In this document: one piece after another, positions 16,996 through 24,455 of the stretch
Layout: each line of letters starts with the position of its first letter
How positions within the stretch are numbered: position 1 is the first letter of the stretch
Origin: Stenotrophomonas bentonitica
GTDB lineage: Bacteria > Pseudomonadota > Gammaproteobacteria > Xanthomonadales > Xanthomonadaceae
NCBI RefSeq assembly: GCF_002887735.1
Contig: NZ_PKQP01000017.1
Span: 1-37,353 of the forward strand
Direction: 5' to 3'
Length of the DNA: 37,353 nt
The notes under the pieces: generated by a model
What the model saw: the letters and a program-made list of their open reading frames with translations, nothing else
What the model was told of the DNA's origin: nothing
Databases searched by the model: none
Program-made: the position numbers and the translations under genes

Positions 16996-18384
16996 ATGGA
17001 CGCCCTCCTCCTTTCCCGAATTCAGTTCGGCTTTCTCATCAGCTTCCATGTGCTCTTCCCTGCCTTCACCATTGGCTTGGCCAGTTGGCTTGGTTTCGTG
17101 GAATGGCGCTGGCTTCGAACCCGCAACCCGGTGTGGCGGGATCTGTTCTTCTTCTGGCAGAAGATCTTTGCCGTGTCCTTCGGCATGGGCGTGGTAAGCG
17201 GTATCGTCATGGCGTTCCAGTTCGGCACAAACTGGCCTCGTTTGAGCCAGATCGCCGGAACCGTAATCGGCCCCCTACTGACTTACGAGGTCCTGACAGC
17301 CTTCTTCCTGGAGGCAAGTTTCCTCGGAGTGATGATGTTCGGCTGGGGGCGAGTATCACCACGCCTGCACTTCTTTTCCACATGCATGGTCGCACTTGGA
17401 ACGCTCTTTTCAACGTTCTGGATTCTTGCCTCCAACAGCTGGTTGCATACGCCTGCGGGCTACGAAATGATCAACGGAGTGGTCCATCCGGTTGACTGGT
17501 TCGAGGTTGTGTTCAATCCATCGTTCCCCTATCGACTGGCCCATATGGCAATAGGGTCATTCATAACAACCTGCTTCGTGGTGGGTGGTGTTGGCGCCTG
17601 GTACCTGCGGCGTAAGGAGCACGTCGAAGCCGGCCGCAAGATGCTTGGGGCGGCTGTGATATTTGCGGCCATTACCGTTCCTGTTCAGATTTTCGTGGGT
17701 GACATGCATGGTCTGAACACCCTCAAGCACCAGCCGATGAAGATCGCAGCGGTAGAGGCTCACTGGCATCAGGGCCAAGAAGGTGAAGGAGTTCCGCTGG
17801 TCGTCTTCGCTGTACCAAATGAGAAGGAAGAGCGGAACGATCTTGAGATCGCGATTCCGCGTGTTGGCAGCCTCATCCTGACTCACTCCATGGATGGAAC
17901 CTTCGCACCGCTGACATCCGTACCGGCGAGCGAACGACCTCCGGTCACGCCTGTGTTCTTCGCATTCCGGATCATGGTTGGGATAGGCACCCTCATGCTA
18001 CTGCTCGCCTGGCTTTCTGCTTTCACCCTGGCCCGCCGTAAGCTGTTCGATTCCGGGGCCCTGCTGCGCGCTTGGAACTGGATGCTTCCAAGTGGGTTCG
18101 TTGCTTTGGTGGCCGGCTGGTTTGTCACCGAGATGGGGCGCCAGCCTTGGATTGTCTATGGCGTTTTGCGAACGGCTGATGCCGTGGGACCGCAAACGGC
18201 CTGGATGACAGCGATCTCACTCGCGGTCTATGTCGCTGGATATGCGTTCGTATTTGGTTGGGGCATCTGGTATCTGGTCAAGATCCTCCGACATGGCCCA
18301 CATGCCCAAGACGGAAGTCCGTCGCTAGAGGGTGGTGATCGCACACCTGCACGGCCTATCTCGGCCGCTGATCAATCTCTCTGA
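16996..18384 (+). CDS. cydA: Cytochrome bd-type quinol oxidase subunit I (CydA/CioA-like)
   Basis: Subunit I of a bd-type terminal oxidase carries the haem groups and quinol site and reduces oxygen to water in the inner membrane. The 462-aa product has about nine membrane helices. It keeps the haem ligands: His18 (SFHVLFPAFTIG), His183 (RLAHMAIGSF) and Met380 (TEMGRQPWIVYGVLRT). Conserved acidic residues are in YEVLTAFFLEASFLG. The quinol loop after about residue 250 (MKIAAVEAHW) is short, as in the cyanide-insensitive CIO subgroup, and lacks the long E. coli insertion. A CIO-type assignment is inferred from that. cydB begins 12 bases downstream, forming an operon. No cydX-like small gene follows. 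Confidence 0.95.
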   Translation: MDALLLSRIQFGFLISFHVLFPAFTIGLASWLGFVEWRWLRTRNPVWRDLFFFWQKIFAVSFGMGVVSGIVMAFQFGTNWPRLSQIAGTVIGPLLTYEVLTAFFLEASFLGVMMFGWGRVSPRLHFFSTCMVALGTLFSTFWILASNSWLHTPAGYEMINGVVHPVDWFEVVFNPSFPYRLAHMAIGSFITTCFVVGGVGAWYLRRKEHVEAGRKMLGAAVIFAAITVPVQIFVGDMHGLNTLKHQPMKIAAVEAHWHQGQEGEGVPLVVFAVPNEKEERNDLEIAIPRVGSLILTHSMDGTFAPLTSVPASERPPVTPVFFAFRIMVGIGTLMLLLAWLSAFTLARRKLFDSGALLRAWNWMLPSGFVALVAGWFVTEMGRQPWIVYGVLRTADAVGPQTAWMTAISLAVYVAGYAFVFGWGIWYLVKILRHGPHAQDGSPSLEGGDRTPARPISAADQSL

Positions 18385-18395
18385 GGAACGCTGAC

Positions 18396-19409
18396 ATGGA
18401 CTCGATGACCTGGTTGCCCATCGCCTGGTTCGCCGTCATCAGCTTCGGCGTCCTGATGTACGTCGTCCTCGACGGCTTCGTACTCGGTATTGGCATTCTC
18501 GCGCCCTTTGCCGAGGATGAAGAGCAGCTCGATGTGATGATGAACACCGCTGCCCCAATATGGGATGGCAACGAAACCTGGCTGGTGCTCGGCGGAGCCG
18601 GATTGCTAGCAGCGTTTCCAACAGCCTATGCAGCGCTTCTTTCGGCCCTGTACCTTCCAGTACTTCTGCTGCTTGTATCATTGGTTTTCCGGGGGGTCGC
18701 CTTTGAGTTCAGGTTCAAAGCCCATCGCTCCAAGAGGCTTTGGAGCGTGGCTTTCGGCCTTGGCTCGCTTCTGGCCGCGTTCTCTCAAGGAGTGATTCTT
18801 GGCACGGTGGTGCAAGGCGTGCCAATGACTGGTGACACCTACGCTGGCGGGCCATTCCTATGGTTCAGCCCCTTTGCCATGCTTACCGGAGCAGCCTTGG
18901 TTGCCGGCTACGCCTTGCTTGGAGGCACCTGGCTAATCTTGAAGACCGAGGGGCGAACCCACGCACTTGCCAGGCGCCTGACCCGCCCCCTGGTGGTCGC
19001 CGTGATCGTGGCCATGGGGCTCGTGAGCAGCTGGCTGCCGTTCCTTGATCTGCGACTAATGACTCGCTGGTTCAGTGACGGGAATTTCTGGTGGCTGTCC
19101 CCCGTCCCCCTTCTTACGCTCGCCGTGGCAGTGGCGCTGTGGCGCGCGGAGAAACGCCCCACTCATGATCTTGCCCCTTTCCTACTGAGCCTGTCGTTGT
19201 TTGTCCTGGGTTACCTAGGCCTCGTACTCGGCATGTGGCCGTACCTGCTCCCCCCGGCATTGACGATCTGGGATGCAGCAGCGCCAGTGTCGTCGCTTGG
19301 CTTCAGCCTGGTCGGCTTGGCGGTCATGCTTCCTGTCATCCTGGGCTACACCGCCTGGTCATACCGCGTTTTCCGCGGCAAGGTGAGTGCGAGCACGAGC
19401 TATCATTGA
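18396..19409 (+). CDS. cydB: Cytochrome bd-type quinol oxidase subunit II (CydB/CioB-like)
   Basis: The 337-aa product is the structural partner of CydA in the inner membrane. It opens with the family signature WFAVISFGVLMYVVLDGFVLGIG and continues with DVMMNTAAPIWDGNETWLVLGGAGLLAAFP. VFRGVAFEFRFKAH follows, then alternating hydrophobic helices (about eight) to the end. The length is in the normal 330-380 range. The ATG at 18396 follows the cydA stop by 11 bases with a GAGG-type ribosome-binding site, so the genes are co-expressed. With fdhD just upstream, the oxidase may be expressed under the same low-oxygen or stress conditions as the molybdo-enzyme. No cydCD cytochrome-assembly transporter lies in the window. 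Confidence 0.95.
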   Translation: MDSMTWLPIAWFAVISFGVLMYVVLDGFVLGIGILAPFAEDEEQLDVMMNTAAPIWDGNETWLVLGGAGLLAAFPTAYAALLSALYLPVLLLLVSLVFRGVAFEFRFKAHRSKRLWSVAFGLGSLLAAFSQGVILGTVVQGVPMTGDTYAGGPFLWFSPFAMLTGAALVAGYALLGGTWLILKTEGRTHALARRLTRPLVVAVIVAMGLVSSWLPFLDLRLMTRWFSDGNFWWLSPVPLLTLAVAVALWRAEKRPTHDLAPFLLSLSLFVLGYLGLVLGMWPYLLPPALTIWDAAAPVSSLGFSLVGLAVMLPVILGYTAWSYRVFRGKVSASTSYH

Positions 19410-19421
19410 GCGTGATATGCC

Positions 19422-19449
19422 GCCCATTCGCCTGAAGTGGAGAATGGGC
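19422..19449 (+). terminator. Hairpin after cydB
   Basis: GCCCATTC (19422-19429) pairs perfectly with GAATGGGC (19442-19449), an 8-bp stem starting 12 bases after the cydB stop. A competing smaller stem, GGGCT/AGCCC, overlaps it (19446-19462). No T-run follows, so factor-independent termination is uncertain. The rest of 19450-19650 contains no visible gene. Confidence 0.4.
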
Positions 19450-19650
19450 TCAACTAAAGCCCGGAAAGGGCGAGTGGGTTCGGTGGCGGCCGACTCATGA
19501 ACTGAATGTCACTGGACTATCTTCAGCTAAGCCGAAGGTCAAATGCCACCGCCTCTGGCCCTCGACTTGACTCAATCAGTTAGCCAATACGCCCGGCCTC
19601 CCAGAATCGTGTATCGCCCTAAGACACACAGGATGTGATGAGTGGGGCCT

Positions 19651-20418
19651 TCAGCCGACCCTGAATCGTATGCCTTCGGATCGAACTGACTTGAAGGAAA
19701 GTCGATGATTCACGGTGAGGTGGTAGAAGAACGCCTCACACCAACGAAGTCGCCTAGAAAGAAGGACTACATCATGTATGGGGCCGCTACGAGATAGCCA
19801 CCTGACAAGAGTGAGTGGGTCCCTTCCCGACAGCATGGGGCTAAGTAGCTCAACAGTAGAGCCTCTGGCCAACGTGCAAACCCACGGCCGTACGGATCTT
19901 AACCATAGGTGGAAGCCCTCCCGCTCAAGCCTACGCCTTTCAGCAAGCTCCGCTCTGAGCTGACGCCGGCGAACTTGGCGGGCTATCTCCAAGTGTGGCG
20001 AGTACTCCCCCTTGCCATGATAGGCAACCTTCAGGACGTAGCCCCGGGCCCTGGTAGGAATCGGTGAGTACGAAGCTCGAACACGCGCAAAGAAGTACCC
20101 CGCGAAAACGGCAGTTGCGACGAGAACAACATGAAGTTCGCTCGGGGCGATACGGTATCCACTCGCGGTGAAGAACTGGACGCAAACAAGTCCATCACAA
20201 CCCGTAGGAATCAACGTTCGATACAACGTCGTCCCGGGAACATACAAGAGAAAAATGAAGCCATAGGCGCACCATTTCCAGCAATGAACTCGCTGATCCA
20301 GCACCGGCTCCCAACTGAGCTCTCTTTTGGGGCGGCGCAGAACGTAAGCGCCAATGAAGAGCAGCGAAGGAACGCCCAATAGCAGCAGCAGGTCGATGAT
20401 CTTCTGAATTGAGTACAT
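19651..20418 (-). CDS. Hypothetical membrane protein with a basic cytosolic domain
   Basis: I do not recognise the family. From the ATG at 20418 the product is 255 aa. Three hydrophobic segments are visible: about residues 5-26 (IIDLLLLLGVPSLLFIGAYVL), 48-66 (AYGFIFLLYVPGTTLY) and 95-115 (VVLVATAVFAGYFFARV). A highly basic C-terminal half of about 140 residues follows (RQVRRRQLRAELAERRRLER), probably cytosolic. The frame remains open 78 codons upstream of this start, but that part is low-complexity and lacks hydrophobic character, so the shorter start is preferred. It is divergent from the 286-aa orphan gene, with a 260-base gap. The moderate G+C is like the surrounding accessory DNA. Function is unknown. 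Confidence 0.6.
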   Translation of the reverse strand: MYSIQKIIDLLLLLGVPSLLFIGAYVLRRPKRELSWEPVLDQRVHCWKWCAYGFIFLLYVPGTTLYRTLIPTGCDGLVCVQFFTASGYRIAPSELHVVLVATAVFAGYFFARVRASYSPIPTRARGYVLKVAYHGKGEYSPHLEIARQVRRRQLRAELAERRRLEREGFHLWLRSVRPWVCTLARGSTVELLSPMLSGRDPLTLVRWLSRSGPIHDVVLLSRRLRWCEAFFYHLTVNHRLSFKSVRSEGIRFRVG

Positions 20419-20679
20419 GGCAGGGTACTTAGAACGTCGCTCCGGAGCTCCTGGGCAAACGGGATGCCATCGACTGGATTCGTGGCCGGGACGACCCGCC
20501 AGGAGTCTGGACAGGGCTGTATCGGCCGCGCGACATGGAACTTGAACCACTGATTCGTCCATGCTCAATGGCCTACTCGCGCTCCTCGGCATAGCACGGC
20601 TCCCCAAAGAACCTAGAACACCGCTGGAGGAAGCGACGGGACTTTCACTCACAACTCCAGCGCAGCCACGGACAGCAGT

Positions 20680-21540
20680 GTGGCGATATCTGAAGATCAG
20701 ATAGACGCGGACTCGCCTCGCTGCTATGCTGGTGAGCTAGGCGAGCGATCTGAGAGACAAGTGGCCTATGTTGTCACCCAACCGACCCTCATTTCGCATT
20801 GGCCAGAGTTGGACGATTTCGTTCGTTCAATCGGCCCGTTCTTAGCCTGCGCCTGGTGCGCACTGGAGCGCTCAAGGACCGTAAGCGGGCCTGTTGCCGC
20901 CGAGGGCTTGGCCTCAGCCGCACTCGATACGCTTGCCTCACTTCGCGTACTGCAGCGCATTCCCATCGCAGCCCCCAATTCCGGGGCGAGGTCCTTGTAT
21001 GAGCCTCTGGCATGGACCTATCAGGCCGCTTGGTCACGTCAGGACGTGAGTCTGGAGGCCAGGTTGACCAGTACGCTTACCCGATGGGCTGCCGAATGCC
21101 CGTCCACTGCCAAACGGACCTTGGGAACCTCGCTCGCAGAGAGCGAAGCCCGTGCATACCTGGCCAACCTGCTACGCAAGTATCGGCTATCTCCCACGCT
21201 GGGCAATGGCCTGAGATCGACCCAGCTCCCGGAGTGGAATGCACTGAGCTTGGGACGCAAGAGGTATGTACTGTGGGCCGGCATGCGCAACGTTGCGTCG
21301 GAGTTCCTGAAAGCTGATCTGGACGAGGAGGCCGCCCGTCGGGTACTTGATCGAGAGATCAGCAGGAGATGCACTTGGCTCGTTAGCCGAGTTCAATCGG
21401 GAGCACTTGGCCCGACTGACTTTTGCTTCGTGCCAGGCCATGGCTGGCGTCAGCCGTTGATCTTGGACGTGGCAATGGAGACGTTTATCCCTCTGGGCAG
21501 ACAGTACTGGCTGCAGCCAAGTAGCGACTGGAGGCTTTAG
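20680..21540 (+). CDS. Orphan soluble protein, 286 aa
   Basis: I do not recognise this protein. It begins at a GTG codon (20680); no in-frame ATG is available nearby. It has no signal peptide or membrane segment. It appears largely alpha-helical and rich in Ala, Leu and Arg, with Trp residues spread along it. A charged segment, LGRKRYVLWAGMRNVASEFLKADLDEEAARRVLDREISRRC, lies in the last third, and the end (PGHGWRQPLILDVAMETF) looks more strand-like. The composition and codon use are protein-like throughout, so it is likely to be real. It lies between a divergent membrane protein and a convergent phosphatase gene. Accessory or defence function is only a guess from its island location. Confidence 0.6.
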   Translation: MAISEDQIDADSPRCYAGELGERSERQVAYVVTQPTLISHWPELDDFVRSIGPFLACAWCALERSRTVSGPVAAEGLASAALDTLASLRVLQRIPIAAPNSGARSLYEPLAWTYQAAWSRQDVSLEARLTSTLTRWAAECPSTAKRTLGTSLAESEARAYLANLLRKYRLSPTLGNGLRSTQLPEWNALSLGRKRYVLWAGMRNVASEFLKADLDEEAARRVLDREISRRCTWLVSRVQSGALGPTDFCFVPGHGWRQPLILDVAMETFIPLGRQYWLQPSSDWRL

Positions 21541-21695
21541 CGGATACTCTCCGCGCCGCGTCCACTAGTGGGCGCGCGACCCAGCGAATCCGGTGTCAGC
21601 GGTCGACTAGATCGCGTAGGTATCGGTGGCGCCAATAGCCAGGGCTGGCCTTGAACGACTGATGAGCTCGCCACGCGTTTGATCTGGAAGGGCAA

Positions 21696-22256
21696 CTACG
21701 AGCGCAGTCCCTGTGCCCATTGCTGCAGGAAATCCTCCTGGACAGCGGTCTCGATGGCACCCGGCCTGACACGTCGCACCGAGCCAATGGCAGCCTGCGC
21801 TGTTCGCTCAGCCCCTGACTGCAGTAGAAGCATCGCTGCGACAGTGCCGGCTCGCCCCAGCCCACCCTTGCAGTGGACCACAATGCGCAGGCCCGAATGC
21901 AAACTCCGAACGAGCATTGACCCCAGTACTGGCCATCGTTCGAGCAACCTCTGGTCAGGTGCTGCGCCATCCGTGATTGGAAGGCCATGCCATGAGATGC
22001 CCTGCCCTTCAACCACTTGAGGCAAGCACTCGATCCGCAACTCACTGAACTCCCACGGCTCGAGTAGCGTGATCAGGTGGCTGGCTCCCCAACACTGAAT
22101 CACAGAGACATCCACATCGATGTCTCTCGCCCATGCCCCCGTCATCGCAACTTCTTGGTACTTACCTGGCGCGAAGGTCACACCAATTGCCCCTCCCCTT
22201 TCGCCAACCGGGAGTTCCGCGATAGCTAAAGGGTGGGTCAAACTTGTTCGAATCAT
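21696..22256 (-). CDS. Dual-specificity/tyrosine-type protein phosphatase (CDKN3-like)
   Basis: The 186-aa protein carries the cysteine-phosphatase signature His128-Cys129-x5-Arg135-x2-Thr138 (VVHCKGGLGRAGT). Upstream is a general-acid Asp in GLPITD (Asp97). Both have the spacing of dual-specificity phosphatases related to CDKN3. Other pattern features are the VSVIQCWGASHLITLLEPWE strand-helix and QEDFLQQW at the end. It should remove phosphate from protein tyrosine/serine residues or from a small molecule. The frame is open 30 codons upstream, but the first family-like residues begin at ATG 22256. It runs in the same direction as the HAD-type phosphatase 95 bases upstream, and the two may form an operon. 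No kinase is adjacent. Confidence 0.8.
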   Translation of the reverse strand: MIRTSLTHPLAIAELPVGERGGAIGVTFAPGKYQEVAMTGAWARDIDVDVSVIQCWGASHLITLLEPWEFSELRIECLPQVVEGQGISWHGLPITDGAAPDQRLLERWPVLGSMLVRSLHSGLRIVVHCKGGLGRAGTVAAMLLLQSGAERTAQAAIGSVRRVRPGAIETAVQEDFLQQWAQGLRS

Positions 22257-22351
22257 GTCGGATCTCCTGAACGACAGCCCATTCCTATGCAGCAACCGGC
22301 GCTGCTGGCTGGAAGAGCTGCACCCGCCAACCCACTCACTAAGCACACCAA

Positions 22352-22786
22352 CTACAACGGAACAACCAATCGTTCCTTCAGCATCTCAAGGGCCACTTCC
22401 AGGCCGGCGTCATCCGCGTCATATGGAGCGCCGAACAAAGAGACCTCAATCCAATAGCGCTCCTGCCCCGGATGGATGTAGTCCGCGTGATCGTCCAGCA
22501 ACAGCGCTGCACCCAGGATCGGAGACACATACCGGAGGTCCTTCGTTGCCCCTCCCCAGAATGTATATGGCAACTCAGCGAACCAGCCTGGCGCGCTCCC
22601 TTCCTCGACCAGCAGCCGCGAAATCCTGCGGAAAGCTGCCTCAGGGACCGTGGTGTAGATGACCAGATGCTCGAAGAGTTCATGAGCGACCTCAAGGAAC
22701 TGATAAAGCCCTGGGCGTGGAATCTGGCTGACAGCATTTGAGATCAGCGTCCCCTCGAGATCGAGAGCAAGGATGGTCGGTCGCAT
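22352..22786 (-). CDS. HAD-superfamily NIF/FCP1-like phosphatase
   Basis: The 144-aa protein has the HAD motifs in order. Motif I is LALDLEGTLI, with Asp9 as nucleophile and Glu11 where most members have Asp. Motif II is VIYTTVP (Thr45/46), a Lys at 82 follows (GGATKDL), and the motif IV acidic pair is LLLDDH (Asp98/99). The short length without a cap domain and the ...PRPGLYQFLE... motif resemble NLI-interacting-factor/FCP1-type phosphatases. The Asp-to-Glu change at the second motif I residue occurs in some small bacterial relatives and may alter catalysis. It is paired with the cysteine phosphatase downstream. The substrate is unknown. Confidence 0.75.
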   Translation of the reverse strand: MRPTILALDLEGTLISNAVSQIPRPGLYQFLEVAHELFEHLVIYTTVPEAAFRRISRLLVEEGSAPGWFAELPYTFWGGATKDLRYVSPILGAALLLDDHADYIHPGQERYWIEVSLFGAPYDADDAGLEVALEMLKERLVVPL

Positions 22787-22830
22787 TGAGCGCTAGGATC
22801 CTCATCAGCAGTTGGACACTTGGATCTGGA

Positions 22831-22874
22831 GCGTTCCGCGCTGCGCTTGGTCATCGGACGCAGTTGCGGAACGC
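22831..22874 (-). terminator. Long hairpin after the lipoprotein gene
   Basis: Perfect 9-base arms GCGTTCCGC (22831-22839) and GCGGAACGC (22866-22874) enclose a second pairing of CTGCG with CGCAG, giving a long interrupted stem. It begins 8 bases beyond the lipoprotein stop codon and lies 45 bases upstream of the HAD phosphatase start, so it probably separates the two transcripts. An integron attC site was considered, but the canonical core sequences are not evident. Confidence 0.5.
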
Positions 22875-22881
22875 CAATGAG

Positions 22882-23682
22882 TCAGATATCTGAGAACTTC
22901 TCGGCTTGCTTAAGCTGATTCTCCAGAGACTGGATCTTTTCCCTATAGTTGGCAGCTATGTAGGGCTTGTCATTGAAGTCCAAAGCCGTCTGAGGAATTA
23001 GTTCGAGCTCGACTCGCGTTGAAGACGCTTGTCGAATTGCCAGTGTCGACCACGCATCATCACCTTTTACGAAGCCAACATTGAAGCGCGCCGTGACGCC
23101 GCGGCTCGGCTTGAGGCCATCAATCGATCGGAAGTCGCTGTGCACCCGCGACTTTGCCGTGGGCTGAGCTTCGCCATTGATGTAGAGCGTCGCCGCCCAG
23201 CTGGCCTGGCTGAGCGCCAAAGTTGAGCTATTCGCAATTCGCGCCTCAATGACCGGCTTCGGGCCAAAGAAGCTGTCCTCGATCCGTAACGTTGCGCCAC
23301 TCGCACGCACTCTTTCTAGTTCGGTGATCGTCGGCCGCTGCGCGTTGGCCTGCTCCTGCAGAGCAAGAATTTCTTTTGGATGGGCATCCCTAATCTGCTT
23401 GATGTGCCCCCTAACCACCTGTCTTATAGATGCATTCGGGTAGGCCTTGTTCAGCTCAGCCAGATCAAGGCCGGCAACGGCCCAGTTGAAGGCATCCCGC
23501 TCATGGGCACTCAGCTCGGCGTCAATTGCGTCAATCGACGCTCTGTATTGCTCCTGCGTGCCGTCAGTGACCAACTTCCTGTCTACTGGACCGCTGCAGG
23601 CGGCAACTAGGACCGTCAGAGCAAGCAGCAAGCCCTGCCTGCCCCAGCCAGCTGCGTCGCGTCGACGTTGTTCTTTGATCAT
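22882..23682 (-). CDS. Outer-membrane-type lipoprotein, DUF6694-like
   Basis: The 266-aa product has a lipoprotein signal: basic residues, a hydrophobic core (GLLLALTVLVAAC) and a lipobox cysteine at residue 29. The next 80 residues (VTDGTQEQYRASIDAIDAELSAHERDAFNWAVAGLDL) match the pattern of the DUF6694 lipoprotein family, whose role is unknown. The middle part (about 125-225) looks like a beta-rich domain of the FxLYD kind. The last 30 residues form a coiled coil (REKIQSLENQLKQAEKF). A strong AGGGGAAGGG ribosome-binding site precedes the ATG at 23682. It is divergent from an XRE-type regulator across 95 bases containing an inverted repeat. The stop codon sits inside a TCAGATATCTGA palindrome (22882-22893). 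Confidence 0.75.
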   Translation of the reverse strand: MIKEQRRRDAAGWGRQGLLLALTVLVAACSGPVDRKLVTDGTQEQYRASIDAIDAELSAHERDAFNWAVAGLDLAELNKAYPNASIRQVVRGHIKQIRDAHPKEILALQEQANAQRPTITELERVRASGATLRIEDSFFGPKPVIEARIANSSTLALSQASWAATLYINGEAQPTAKSRVHSDFRSIDGLKPSRGVTARFNVGFVKGDDAWSTLAIRQASSTRVELELIPQTALDFNDKPYIAANYREKIQSLENQLKQAEKFSDI

Positions 23683-23710
23683 GCCCTTCCCCTGTCAATG
23701 AGAAGCACAG

Positions 23711-23731
23711 GATATCTGGTTTTTAGATATC
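23711..23731. promoter_or_regulatory. Inverted-repeat operator candidate between lipoprotein and XRE genes
   Basis: GATATCT (23711-23717) and AGATATC (23725-23731) are perfect inverted arms with a T-rich 7-base spacer, midway between two divergent starts. A partial third copy, GGATATA, follows at 23740-23746. The spacing suits binding of a dimeric XRE regulator, most simply autoregulation by the neighbouring gene. This is inferred from position and symmetry. Confidence 0.55.
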
Positions 23732-23777
23732 GGAGAACTGGATATAGCTTCTGAAGCCGCTCAACCAGGGTGCGGCC

Positions 23778-24023
23778 GTGGCCAAGACAATCCATCGCAA
23801 GGAATACGCCGCCCTGATTGAGACCGTCAGAGACGCGCGCTTGGCTGCTGGCCTTACCCAAGTACAAGTGTCCAGCAAGCTGGGGCGCAGCCAGTCGTTC
23901 ATTAGCGATGTTGAGACAGGGAAGCGCAGGGTTGACGTCGTGGAGCTTAGGGACATAGCGCGCCTGACAGGCCTATCCCTGGGCAAGCTCATTGCCGACT
24001 TTGAGAAGCGACTCAAAGACTGA
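23778..24023 (+). CDS. XRE-family transcriptional regulator (small, HTH only)
   Basis: The 81-aa protein is almost entirely a Cro/C1-type helix-turn-helix: RDARLAAGLTQVQVSSKLGRSQSFISDVETGKRRVDVVELRDIARLTG. The turn is at Gly-Arg-Ser-Gln-Ser, followed by the family's ISDVE-x-GKR recognition helix. It starts with GTG at 23778; no closer ATG keeps the N-terminal helix. No sensor or toxin partner domain is present. It could act as repressor of itself and of the divergent lipoprotein through the inverted repeat 50 bases upstream. A solitary antitoxin is an alternative, but no toxin-like gene is adjacent. Confidence 0.85.
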   Translation: MAKTIHRKEYAALIETVRDARLAAGLTQVQVSSKLGRSQSFISDVETGKRRVDVVELRDIARLTGLSLGKLIADFEKRLKD

Positions 24024-24027
24024 CTTT

Positions 24028-24082
24028 ACTGAGCTAAGGCTCAGTCTTCTTCAGATGCGTACCACTAGGCTCACGCCTAGTG
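24028..24082 (+). terminator. Two tandem hairpins after the XRE gene
   Basis: ACTGAGC-taag-GCTCAGT (24028-24045) begins 4 bases after the XRE stop and is followed by a short pyrimidine tract (CTTCTT). CACTAGGC-tcac-GCCTAGTG (24063-24082) is a second perfect 8-bp stem with a tetraloop. The first is a plausible terminator for the regulator. The second could reinforce it or be a protein-binding site. Confidence 0.5.
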
Positions 24083-24455
24083 CCCACCCCACTATCCCGC
24101 TCAACGAGCATGCGACCACTTTGAGCAAATGGCTTCTTGCCAGTTCTGGCTACACAGGACTGGCTGGTCAAGTGGTGGCCTCCAGCGCACCATCCGAGCT
24201 AGAAGGGAAAGCATTCATAAGCCCTGTCGGCGCGCTTGACTGACGATTCCTTCGCAATAAGAGGTTCAGCGCTTCAAGGAAATCCCTTTGGGGCGACCTC
24301 TTCGTACTGACCATAGCTTAAAAGGCTCGGCATGCATTGCAGAACCAGCATGCGCATCTCCCCGCAAGAACAGTGACCTCCACCGCGCGGCTAGCGTTGA
24401 TACCTCTCCCTTGTTGACGCCACTTCAAGGTAACGAAAGATCCTGGAGGCGCATC
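24083..24455. other. Non-coding stretch with no recognisable gene
   Basis: About 370 bases lie between the hairpins after the XRE gene and the convergent 404-aa gene. Small open frames exist, but none has a convincing start site, composition or motif. No tRNA, repeat array or insertion-sequence end was seen. Confidence 0.5.

Noticed and set aside
22831..22874. Possible integron attC site
   Set aside because: The long inverted repeat lacks the RYYYAAC/GTTRRRY core pair and no cassette array or integrase is nearby, so a simple hairpin is preferred.
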